DNA from: Poriferisodalis sp965237655
GTDB taxonomy: Bacteria > Actinomycetota > Acidimicrobiia > Acidimicrobiales > Poriferisodalaceae
Direction of reading: 5' to 3'
DNA length: 64,000 nucleotides
Assembly (NCBI RefSeq): GCF_965237655.1
Contig: NZ_CBDEGB010000002.1
Location: forward strand, 1,240,001 to 1,304,000
Both the position numbers and the translations under genes were made by a program. Positions 44,123-51,834 of the stretch are shown piece after piece. Position 1 is the stretch's first letter; every line of letters starts with the position of its first letter. The notes beneath the pieces are model-generated. The model did not search any database, was not told the DNA's origin, and saw only the letters and a list, made by a program, of their open reading frames with translations.

Positions 44123-45366
44123 TGGCTCGGCGGCGGCGGAGCCCCGGCGGCCGAGTCACCCCCAAGGGCACCCGCCCCGAGGATGTGCCACGGCGTCGGG
44201 AGATCGAATCCGCAACACAAATACGGCTGCGCATGCTCATCGCAGACGCTCTGCGTTTCTCTGAAGAGTTGAGCGACATCGACGACGCCGATGTGCATGT
44301 GTCTCGCTTGATCGGCTGTGGCATCGCCACGGACTGGTATCGCGATGGCGTCAGCGCCGGGGCCGCATTGGCGCATGCGAGATCCAACCCAGGGCCAGCT
44401 GGCGCAGTCATTGCGGCGACGCTCGCCTCCTACGGGCCGCACGGCATTCGGGACAAGGCTCGTGGCGTGCTCGATCGCCATGTCGCCGACGGGGTCGCGG
44501 TGCCTGAGTGGGCAACGAAGCTGGGTATGGCTGAACCGGTGCGCGCCGTGAAGATCCGAGATGAATGGGACGAGCACTGGCAGTTGTTCATCGAGTACGC
44601 CCGGCCCGACGGATCGCGACACGAGCTGTCGTTCGGCGTGCACCCGTTCTGCCTCGGCGTGCTCTACGGCTTCTCTTTGCAGTCGGCGATCGCGGACAAA
44701 GACCGGAATCTTGAACCAGGTCATTCGCTGGAGGAACTCAGCCTGGCGCACGCGAGAGCGATTCTCGAGCCCGGCCTTGAGCAGTTCGACCAGGCGCTGC
44801 GCGATCGAGCGGCGAGCGAAGAATGGGATGGCGACTGGGACGATGCCGACTGGGACGATACCGAAATGCGCTCGCTCGTCGGCCAGCGGATGCAACTGCT
44901 GCCGGCCGGCGCTGACAGCGGCGACTTTGGCAGCGCCGATGCTGAACTCGACGTCTCGGGCATCGTCGAATTCGTAACGCAACCGCTTGCACTGGGTGAG
45001 CACGAACAAGAACTCAGCGACCTCATGACGTCCATGGCAACTTTCTCGCAGGTGTGCAGGGACCGCGATATGTACCACTGGACGCCGCTGAGAGTCGAGA
45101 CGTTCGTGGCACTGTGGCTGCCTTCGCATGGCTGGCTGTGTGACGAGTGCCAAGAGACGCATGAACACCCGCCCTACGAAGAGTGGTTCTCCACGGTCGA
45201 GTCGGCGTTTCCGCGCTGGCTGCGCTTTGTCGCGCAGCGCCACCACAGCAGCGAAGAGTGGCTCGAAGCAAACTTGGCTGCAGCCCGTTCGTCCCTGCGG
45301 ATGATGCGGCTCCAAGCCACCGGATCTCTTGGGCGCCTCAGAGTTGGTGCTGGCGCAGCCGGTTGA
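44122..45366 (+). CDS. Unrecognised acidic protein, 414 residues
   Basis: Begins MARRRRSPGGRVTPKGTRPEDVPRRREIE, a basic tail, then a helical domain (LRMLIADALRFSEELSDIDDADVHVSRLIG), a middle with HWQLFIEYARPDGSRHELSFGVHPFCLGVLYGFSLQ, an acidic segment (EEWDGDWDDADWDDTEM) and a C-terminal part with MYHWTPLRVETFVALWLPSHGWLCDECQETHEH. The C-x2-C could bind zinc. The C-terminal DMYHWTP...FV-x-W-L-P pattern looks like a real domain that I cannot name. Coupled to the leader frame; a palindrome lies upstream. Function unknown. Confidence 0.65.
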   Translation: MARRRRSPGGRVTPKGTRPEDVPRRREIESATQIRLRMLIADALRFSEELSDIDDADVHVSRLIGCGIATDWYRDGVSAGAALAHARSNPGPAGAVIAATLASYGPHGIRDKARGVLDRHVADGVAVPEWATKLGMAEPVRAVKIRDEWDEHWQLFIEYARPDGSRHELSFGVHPFCLGVLYGFSLQSAIADKDRNLEPGHSLEELSLAHARAILEPGLEQFDQALRDRAASEEWDGDWDDADWDDTEMRSLVGQRMQLLPAGADSGDFGSADAELDVSGIVEFVTQPLALGEHEQELSDLMTSMATFSQVCRDRDMYHWTPLRVETFVALWLPSHGWLCDECQETHEHPPYEEWFSTVESAFPRWLRFVAQRHHSSEEWLEANLAAARSSLRMMRLQATGSLGRLRVGAGAAG

Positions 45367-45544
45367 GGAGAACCGGCCGAATTCAGCCGAATCTTGCCTC
45401 GGCGGCTTCCGCCGTCATGTCAAGCAGTTCGCCAATGCGGCCCCAGGATGATCCGGCGCTTCGTGCGTCGGCGACCAGCGCGCGGATCCGGTCGTGATCG
45501 GGGTTCCCCGTGGCCGCGGCGCGCTGCGCCAGCTTGACCTGCGC

Positions 45545-45859
45545 CTAAGCCCGAACCGCCTTGGAGGCCTCGCCGTAACGTGCCCTTGCTGCTAGGGCGG
45601 TGACGCCAAGGATCTCCGCGATGCGGTCCCATTGCATGCCTTCGCGTCGAGCCCAGCAGACCGCATCCTCGATTTGCTGCCTGCTCACCTCTGTCGGTTC
45701 TGCAATGGCGGCTTCGGCTTGAACGGCAAGCGAGAGATACAGCTCGTGAGCAGGCTCGTCGGCGGAGTTCAACCAGTCGAACTGCTCGAAGCCGTCGGCG
45801 ACCTCATCCCAATACTCGTCAGATTCGTCGATTGACGCCTGATCAGCTGGTTGATCCAC
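45545..45859 (-). CDS. HTH-like partner (possible antitoxin), 104 residues, with in-frame TAG before a second HTH-like unit
   Basis: GTG 45859 overlaps the end of the upstream toxin-like gene by 17 bp. The acidic N-terminus (DESDEYWDEVADGFEQFDWL) precedes a helix-turn-helix-like unit EGMQWDRIAEILGVTALAARARYG. The frame ends at TAG 45547-45545. Reading on in the same frame to TGA 45383 gives 54 more codons with a second unit of the same kind, AGSSWGRIGELLDMTAEAAEARFG. So the protein may once have had two DNA-binding units, or the TAG is an error. An antitoxin or autorepressor role is inferred from position only. Confidence 0.55.
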   Translation of the reverse strand: MDQPADQASIDESDEYWDEVADGFEQFDWLNSADEPAHELYLSLAVQAEAAIAEPTEVSRQQIEDAVCWARREGMQWDRIAEILGVTALAARARYGEASKAVRA

Positions 45860-46109
45860 GGTGTTGCCTCATGTACTTCGCGCAGACAGGCATCGCATGG
45901 ATGATGAGGTCGGTGTCCGTGGCCGCACCGTACTCCAAGCCCGCTTCAAGCAGATCGCCGTCCCGACGGGGTCCGACGAGCGTGATCCGGCAGTCGTCCT
46001 GCGGAATTGTCCAAGTGACGTTTCGATAGGCATGCAAGATGTCCTCTGCCGGGATGCCGTGTCGGTGTCCTGATCGCAAGATGCGCCAACGTCGAGGCTC
46101 GGCGTCCAC
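45843..46109 (-). CDS. Small toxin-like protein (SGHRHG...HAMP family)
   Basis: The reading frame is open for far longer, but GTG 46109 is the natural start of an 88-residue protein: VDAEPRRWRILRSGHRHGIPAEDILHAYRNVTW, PQDDCRITLVGPRRDGDLLEAG, TDLIIHAMPVCAKYM. This follows a small actinobacterial family (HGI-x-x-x-DI-x-HA ... LVGP-x-x-x-x-LLEVG ... IHAMP-x-RPKY) that I recall beside antitoxin genes. It overlaps its downstream partner by 17 bp, as toxin-antitoxin pairs often do. The toxin role is inference. Confidence 0.6.
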   Translation of the reverse strand: MDAEPRRWRILRSGHRHGIPAEDILHAYRNVTWTIPQDDCRITLVGPRRDGDLLEAGLEYGAATDTDLIIHAMPVCAKYMRQHRGSTS

Positions 46110-46178
46110 GAGCAGGCACCGTAGGCAGGTCCCACCGCTGCTCCAAGCCGATTTCGTTGTGGTGTGAAGGCGAGCAGA

Positions 46179-46658
46179 ATGCCGCTCGTGGACGATTGCA
46201 TCTTCTGCAAGATCGCGGCCGGTGCCGAGCCGAGCCACGTGGTCTTTGAGGACGAGAGTCATCTCGGGTTCTTGGACATCTTTCCGAACACCGAGGGTTT
46301 CGGCGTCTTGATCACGAAGGAGCATCACCCGAGCGACGTCGCGAGAGCAGGCGAGGAGGTGGTCTCCGAGCTGATGAAGGCAGCGCGCCTCGTGGCCGCC
46401 AAGATCGCTCGTGCCTACGACGATGTCGACCGCTGCGCCGTAGTGATCGAGGGAATGATGATTGACCACCTCCATGCCAAGGTCATTCCGATGCACCAGA
46501 CAGCGGGCCGTCGGCCTGACCCCGGCGACGAGATGACCGCCCGGGGAGATCAATTCTTCGAGGTGTACCCCGGCTACATCACCACCAAGATCATGAATCG
46601 GCAGGCTGACGAGGACCACCTGGCTGCGGTGGCCGCGAAGATCAACGCTGCAGAGTGA
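46179..46658 (+). CDS. HIT-family protein
   Basis: Histidine-triad nucleotide hydrolase/transferase fold, 159 residues from ATG 46179. CIFCKIAAGAEPSHVVFEDESHLGFLDIFPNTEGFGVLITKEHH is the N-terminal half with a Cys pair. The triad is IDHLHAKVIPMH, where the canonical H-x-H-x-H becomes D-H-L-H-A-K, so the first His is replaced. It may still cleave AMP-linked substrates, or only bind nucleotides. It stands alone between the toxin-like pair and the next gene. Confidence 0.85.
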   Translation: MPLVDDCIFCKIAAGAEPSHVVFEDESHLGFLDIFPNTEGFGVLITKEHHPSDVARAGEEVVSELMKAARLVAAKIARAYDDVDRCAVVIEGMMIDHLHAKVIPMHQTAGRRPDPGDEMTARGDQFFEVYPGYITTKIMNRQADEDHLAAVAAKINAAE

Positions 46659-46727
46659 CCCTGAATTGGATCCTGCACCGATTGCAGCAGCACCCCGTGA
46701 ACTGAGCGACCCATAGATTTGTGGTCC

Positions 46728-47717
46728 ATGGGTATTGCTGTGCCGTTTCCGGAGACGCTGCCACGGGGCTACGAATGGCTCGATGATGAGCCGGCGTTCG
46801 ATACCGACCGGCACCTGCAGCTTGAAGCGCCAGCCGAAGTCCTCATGCTGGCTGACCTCGGCTATGACGACGCCGAGATTGCCACGAAGGCCACACCGGT
46901 GGCGTTGTCGTCGCCGTTCCGGATGCTGAGCGACGAGGGTGCGGCGATCATGCTGGACACGGCCCGGCGCCTGCGGTGCTTCGCCCGACCGGCAGGGGAG
47001 CGGATCGAGCGGACGGTGCGCGGCGGCTGCTACCGCTCCCGCTGGCTGCGCGACGTGTGCCTGAGCCCCGACGTCACGGCGCATCTCGAAGCGATCTACG
47101 GCGTCGAGATTGCCCCGCACCCGATGCCGGTGCATCTCGGCCACCTCAACTACGAGCCATCGCAGATCGACACCGCCATCGACAAATGGCATCACGACAC
47201 GCTGCCGCTCGACTACGTGCTGGCAGTGACCGATCCCGCACACGTCGCAGGCGGACGCCTCGAGTGGTTTCGAGGAACGAAGCACGAGGCTGCCGAACTT
47301 GCCGACGCAGGCAAGCGAATCCCGGCAGACCGCACCGTCGCTCCCGACTTCCCGGGGTCCGGATACGCCGTCGCGCTGCACGGTGACATGGTCGTGCACC
47401 GGGCTGGGCCGCTCTCCGAGATGTGCGAGCGCGTCTCGATGGTGAACGGTTACGTGTCGCTCGACGCCACTGTCGACGAGCAGAGCCGCACCTCCAACCT
47501 CATTGACATCGACGACCACGAAGTGCTCTGGACCGAGTGGGCCAAGTTCGCTGCGTGGCGGACGCAGGGGCGCTTGGCTCGCCTCGTTGAGGGGCTGGAA
47601 TTCACCTCCGACCCCGACATCGTCATTGCTGAGCTGGAGCACGCGATCGGCGACGCGCAGCGAGCGGTGGACGAGATGCGCGCCCGCGAGCGCGGCCTGC
47701 ACCACTACGGCGACTGA
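46728..47717 (+). CDS. Hypothetical protein with an Fe/2OG-oxygenase-like HxD...H pattern
   Basis: A 329-residue protein from ATG 46728. IDKWHHDTLPLDYVLAVTDPAHVAGGRLEWFRGT gives His-x-Asp followed by a GGRLEWF strand, and SGYAVALHGDMVVHRAGPLSEMCERVSMVNGYVS gives a distal His and an Arg with the strand order of the double-stranded beta-helix oxygenases. The N-terminal third is helical. I could not match a named family. If it is an oxygenase, substrate and partners are unknown; the next gene is an aldehyde dehydrogenase. Confidence 0.6.
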   Translation: MGIAVPFPETLPRGYEWLDDEPAFDTDRHLQLEAPAEVLMLADLGYDDAEIATKATPVALSSPFRMLSDEGAAIMLDTARRLRCFARPAGERIERTVRGGCYRSRWLRDVCLSPDVTAHLEAIYGVEIAPHPMPVHLGHLNYEPSQIDTAIDKWHHDTLPLDYVLAVTDPAHVAGGRLEWFRGTKHEAAELADAGKRIPADRTVAPDFPGSGYAVALHGDMVVHRAGPLSEMCERVSMVNGYVSLDATVDEQSRTSNLIDIDDHEVLWTEWAKFAAWRTQGRLARLVEGLEFTSDPDIVIAELEHAIGDAQRAVDEMRARERGLHHYGD

Positions 47718-47825
47718 CCACCCTTCCACTCGGAAGCGTGAACCGGGTTGCCGTTTGGGTAGTCCCGCTGTGGCCGTGTCCCGACGGTGGCGCGGCATGA
47801 ACGGTGGATTTGCGATGCTGGCCCG

Positions 47826-49253
47826 ATGCAGACACAGATGCTCATCGGAGGCAGCTGGCTGGCTGGAGACGCAGCAAGCCGGATTGACGTGCTCGACCCC
47901 GCCACGGGCGGCGTCGCGGCAAGCGTCGCGGCCGGAACGCCAGCAGACGCAGCAGCTGCGTGTGACGCAGCAGCCGCGGCGCAGCCCGGGTGGGCGGCCG
48001 AGCCGCCGCGTGTCCGCTCGGAGATTCTGCGGGAATCCCACCGCATCCTTATCGAGCACACCGACGAGCTGGCCGATCTGATCACGCTCGAGAACGGCAA
48101 GCCCCGCGCCGATGCAGTGGGCGAGGTGGCCTACGCAGCGGAGTTCTTCCGATGGAACGCCGAAGAGGCGGTCCGCATTCACGGCTCGATCAGCGTCGCC
48201 CCCTCGGGTGCGAACCGGATCATCACCCGGCACCCACCGGTCGGCGTCGTGGCGATGATCACGCCGTGGAACTTCCCGGCGGCGATGATCACCCGCAAGC
48301 TGGCCCCGGCGCTGGCGGCCGGCAACACCGTGGTCATCAAGCCGCCGCGCGAAGCCCCGCTGACCTCGCTGCGAGTTGCCGAGCTGCTGGCCGAGGCCGG
48401 CGTGCCGCCTGGTGTCGTCAACTTGGTGCCTACGTCGAACTCCGGTGCTTGGCTCGATGCCGTCGTCGACCACCGCGCCGTGCGAATGCTCTCGTTCACC
48501 GGCTCAACCGAGGTCGGCCGGGTATTGCTGAAGCGCTGTGCCGACCGGGTGCTCAAGGTGGTGATGGAACTCGGCGGCAACGCGCCGTTTGTCGTGTTCG
48601 CTGATGCCGATCTCGAAGCCGCCACCGCTGGCGCCATGGTCGCCAAGATGCGCCACTCGGCCGAGACCTGCACCGCCGCGAACCGGTTCTTCGTTGAAGC
48701 ATCGGTGCACGATGAGTTCGTCGAGCGACTGGCGACAGTCATGGGCGATGTGAAGGTTGGCAACGGCCGTGACCCCGGTGTCGGCTGCGGGCCGATGATC
48801 AATGCCGCGTCAGTGGAGAACATCGATCGCCTCGTGCGCGCGGCGATCGACGGGGGAGCGCAAGCGGTTACCGGCGGCCGGGCCATTGACGGCCCGGGCT
48901 TCTTCTACGAGCCAACCGTGCTTGGCGGCGTCGACCCGGCGGCACCCATCACGCGGGAGGAGATATTCGGCCCGGTTGCCCCGATCTCCAGCTTCACCGA
49001 CACAGACGCCATGATCGCCGCCGCCAACGACACCGAGATGGGCCTCATCGGCTACGTCTACACCCAGGACCTGGCCAAGGGTCTGGCGGTCAGCGAGCGC
49101 ATCGAGGCCGGCATGATCGGCCTGAACCGCGGCGCCGTTTCCGACCCGGCAGCGCCCTTCGGCGGCATGAAACAGTCAGGCCTCGGCCGCGAAGGCGCCA
49201 GCGAGGGCATCTACGAGTTCTGCGAAACCCAGTACATCGCCGCCGAGTGGTAG
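47826..49253 (+). CDS. NAD(P)-dependent aldehyde dehydrogenase (succinate-semialdehyde dehydrogenase-like)
   Basis: A 475-residue ALDH from ATG 47826. The N-terminal MLIGGSWLAGDAA, MITPWNFPAAMITRKLAPALAAGNTVVIKP, FTGSTEVGR, catalytic Glu in MELGGNAPFVVF, catalytic Cys in SAETCTAANRF and EEIFGPVAPI are all present, as is the C-terminal AAPFGGMKQSGLGREGASEGIYEF typical of GabD. It oxidises a semialdehyde to the acid; succinate semialdehyde is the likely but unproven substrate. Confidence 0.93.
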   Translation: MQTQMLIGGSWLAGDAASRIDVLDPATGGVAASVAAGTPADAAAACDAAAAAQPGWAAEPPRVRSEILRESHRILIEHTDELADLITLENGKPRADAVGEVAYAAEFFRWNAEEAVRIHGSISVAPSGANRIITRHPPVGVVAMITPWNFPAAMITRKLAPALAAGNTVVIKPPREAPLTSLRVAELLAEAGVPPGVVNLVPTSNSGAWLDAVVDHRAVRMLSFTGSTEVGRVLLKRCADRVLKVVMELGGNAPFVVFADADLEAATAGAMVAKMRHSAETCTAANRFFVEASVHDEFVERLATVMGDVKVGNGRDPGVGCGPMINAASVENIDRLVRAAIDGGAQAVTGGRAIDGPGFFYEPTVLGGVDPAAPITREEIFGPVAPISSFTDTDAMIAAANDTEMGLIGYVYTQDLAKGLAVSERIEAGMIGLNRGAVSDPAAPFGGMKQSGLGREGASEGIYEFCETQYIAAEW

Positions 49254-49305
49254 CCGCGACGAACCGCGCCGCAGTCGCGGCGGGAGCGGTCAGTTCGGGA
49301 TCTCG

Positions 49306-49485
49306 TGCGGTCACATGACCGGCCACGCCTTCTTCGAATCCGAACAGCGAGAACGCCCGGTACACCGACGCCAGCCGCTCCTTGCGGTGCTGCCGCTCGG
49401 CCTCGATCGTGTCGAACGTCGGGGCTTGTGGGATCGGTATCTCCGTGAAGGGGTTCGCTGCTGTGTCGGAAGCCGTCGTTGTCAC
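49306..49485 (-). pseudogene. N-terminal remnant of a class II aldolase/adducin family gene
   Basis: From GTG 49485 the minus strand encodes FTEIPIPQAPTFDT, EAERQHRKERLASVYRAFSLFGFEEGVAGHVTARDPE, the typical start of class II aldolase-like proteins. The homology then stops; unrelated codons follow into the end of the aldehyde dehydrogenase gene. The metal-binding HGH and catalytic parts are absent. It lies in the 296-bp gap between the aldehyde dehydrogenase and CoA-transferase genes and looks like the scar of a deletion. Confidence 0.75.
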
Positions 49486-49549
49486 AGAGGCAATCGTACG
49501 ACGCGGAATCCCCGGCGACCTGAGGACCGGGCCGCCTACAGTCATCCCG

Positions 49550-51784
49550 GTGAGCAGTGCCGAAGGTCCCGAAGGCGGCAACGAAGCGGCCGTTCGATGC
49601 CTTGACGGGGTTCGGGTCGTCGAGCTGGCCACGGGCATCGCCGGTCCCTACGCGGCGCGATTTCTGGCCGACCAGGGCGCCGACGTGGTGAAGGTGGAGC
49701 CACCTGACGGCGACCCGTACCGCAGCGACCCGGGCTTCCAGGCGGTGAGCCGCAACAAGCGCTCGGTGGTACCCGACGGTGCTGACTGGGAGCGCGCCCC
49801 ACTGCCATATGGCGTCGATGGGCCAGCGGCATCGCTGCCCGGCATCCTGCGGCCCACGGCTGAATCGATCGCTACGCCGACGCTGAGCGAGCTGCTCAGT
49901 GGCGCCGACGCCGTCTTCGTCCCCGACGGGCCGACTGCGGCCGCGGTGCGGGCGGTTGCGTCCGGCGCAGTGGTCATCTCGTGCCCGACGTGGGGTGACG
50001 AGGGGCCCTATGCGACCCGTGCGGGAACACCATCGCAGGTCGCAGCCGTCACCGGCATCGGCTGGAACCAGATCAGCTACTCCGAGGGCCCCGTCGAACT
50101 GGTGGTGCCGCTCGCCTCCTACGGCGCTGGGATGCTGGGCGCGATCGCCGCAGCAGCGGGGCTGTATGCGAGGCAAGCGCGGGGCGCCGCGCCCGCCTAC
50201 ACCGTGTCGGAGGTGTCCGGTTCGGGCGGCATGCAGATCGGCGACTTCGAGATGCCCGAGATGGCCGGTCTGGACCGGGACGGCTCGTGCCCGCTGGGTT
50301 CGGCGGGCCGGCTGCCGGTGTACCGGCTGTTCCAAGCCGCCGACGGCAGGTGGATGTTCGTGGCCTGCGGCACCCTGCCGTTCTACGTCGCGATGCTGCG
50401 AGCCATCGGCCGGGAGGACCTGCTGAGCGATGAGCGATTCGGTGACCCGCCATGGGGCCTGCTTGACCTTGAGCCGCTGGCGGAGATCACACCCATCCTC
50501 GAGCAGGCGTTCGCCGAGCGTCCGCTCGACGAGTGGCTGGAGATCCTCAGCGCTCATGACGTGCCATGCCAGCCGACACAGACTCGCCAGGAGTTCTTGG
50601 CATCGCCGCTGGCGATCACCAACGGGCTGAACACCACAGTCGAGCATCCTGAATTCGGAACAGTGCGCACCCCGCCGCAGCCGATGTGGATCGACGGTTG
50701 CGACGCAGTCGAACCCCGAGCCGCACCGCAGTTGGGCGAACACACCGACGAGGTCCGAGCCGAGCTTGAAGCCGGCGATTGGCCCACCCGACGGGCGCCC
50801 GAATCTGCGGCCACAAGCGAAGCGCCACTGGCGGGCCTGCGGGCCGTCGACCTCAGCTCGTTTATTGCGGGGCCGGTCATCACCCGTCACTTGGCAATGC
50901 TCGGCGCAGACGTCACCAAGATCGAGCAGCCGGGTGGCGACCCGTTCCGCGTCCTCGGCCCCTACTTCAACGGCTGGAACCAGTCCAAGCGCTCGGTCTG
51001 CCTCGACCTCAAAGACACTGCCGACAACGCGGTCATGGCCCGACTGGTCGCCGAAGCCGACGTGATCGTGGAGAACTTTCGCCCAGGCGTCGCCGAACGG
51101 CTCGGATGCTCCGACTCCCAGTTGCGCCGCATTCGCCCCGATGCTGTCCTCGTCAAGAGCCCGGGATATGGCCGGGACGAGTCGATGGCCGAGGTACCGG
51201 CGTTCGACCCGCTGCTGCAGGCGCTGGGCGGGATCATGGTTGCCCAGGGCGGCGAGGCCGAGCCGGTGTTCCTGACCGTGCCGGTGCACGACGCTGCCAC
51301 GCCGCTGATCGCTTCGTTCGGCGTTGTGTGCTCGCTGTACGGGCGGCTGGCCGACGGCGAAGGACGAACAGTGAGAACGTCGCTCACTCAGACCGTCACC
51401 GCTGCGCAGGCCGCCGAGTTCGTGATGTACAAGGGTCGGCCGGAAGTCGAAGTGGGCGGGCTCGACTATCGCGGCAGCGGCCCCGACCGCACCTACCTCG
51501 AAACCGATGGCGCTGATGGCCCCCAATGGGTGTGGCACCAGGCAACGTCCGAAGGAATCAGCCAACTGCCGGCCGAACGCCGAGGCTTCGTCGGGTCTGA
51601 CGTCGCAATCGACAACAGTCACGTCGTCGAATTCGGCGAAACCGAATGGGGACCGATGACCCAGGTCGGCTCGCTCATCGGCGGCATCAACGTGACGATG
51701 CGCCGAGCCCCCTATCTCAACGAGCATGGGGCCGAGCTCGGGGCACACCGCAGCGGCAGCACCCAGCCTGCGGCGGCCGACTGA
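49550..51784 (+). CDS. Two-domain CaiB/BaiF CoA transferase
   Basis: A 744-residue protein from GTG 49550 made of two class III CoA-transferase copies. Copy one: CLDGVRVVELATGIAGPYAARFLADQGADVVKVEPPDGDPYR...NKRSV, shortened after DWERAP. Copy two, from about residue 425: LAGLRAVDLSSFIAGPVITRHLAMLGADVTKIEQPGGDPFR, NGWNQSKRSVCLDLKD, ADVIVENFRPGVAERLG and FGVVCSLYGR. The second copy keeps the full N-terminal Rossmann motif and the Asp/Glu region; copy one supplies the DGRWMFVACG block. Fused forms exist in actinobacteria. It moves CoA between carboxylic acids; substrates unknown. Confidence 0.88.
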   Translation: MSSAEGPEGGNEAAVRCLDGVRVVELATGIAGPYAARFLADQGADVVKVEPPDGDPYRSDPGFQAVSRNKRSVVPDGADWERAPLPYGVDGPAASLPGILRPTAESIATPTLSELLSGADAVFVPDGPTAAAVRAVASGAVVISCPTWGDEGPYATRAGTPSQVAAVTGIGWNQISYSEGPVELVVPLASYGAGMLGAIAAAAGLYARQARGAAPAYTVSEVSGSGGMQIGDFEMPEMAGLDRDGSCPLGSAGRLPVYRLFQAADGRWMFVACGTLPFYVAMLRAIGREDLLSDERFGDPPWGLLDLEPLAEITPILEQAFAERPLDEWLEILSAHDVPCQPTQTRQEFLASPLAITNGLNTTVEHPEFGTVRTPPQPMWIDGCDAVEPRAAPQLGEHTDEVRAELEAGDWPTRRAPESAATSEAPLAGLRAVDLSSFIAGPVITRHLAMLGADVTKIEQPGGDPFRVLGPYFNGWNQSKRSVCLDLKDTADNAVMARLVAEADVIVENFRPGVAERLGCSDSQLRRIRPDAVLVKSPGYGRDESMAEVPAFDPLLQALGGIMVAQGGEAEPVFLTVPVHDAATPLIASFGVVCSLYGRLADGEGRTVRTSLTQTVTAAQAAEFVMYKGRPEVEVGGLDYRGSGPDRTYLETDGADGPQWVWHQATSEGISQLPAERRGFVGSDVAIDNSHVVEFGETEWGPMTQVGSLIGGINVTMRRAPYLNEHGAELGAHRSGSTQPAAAD

Positions 51785-51834
51785 CGGCTCAGGTCCGGCT
51801 CGAATGCCGGAACCAACGTCACTACGGTGACGGC

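Noticed and set aside
45843..48473. 876-codon minus-strand open frame
   Set aside because: Most of it is antisense to the HIT, oxygenase-like and aldehyde dehydrogenase genes and shows no domain. Only its last 88 codons look like a real gene.
49211..51748. 845-codon minus-strand open frame
   Set aside because: Antisense to the CoA transferase; typical of high-GC third-position bias, no motif. Its far end overlaps but does not read the aldolase remnant in the same way.
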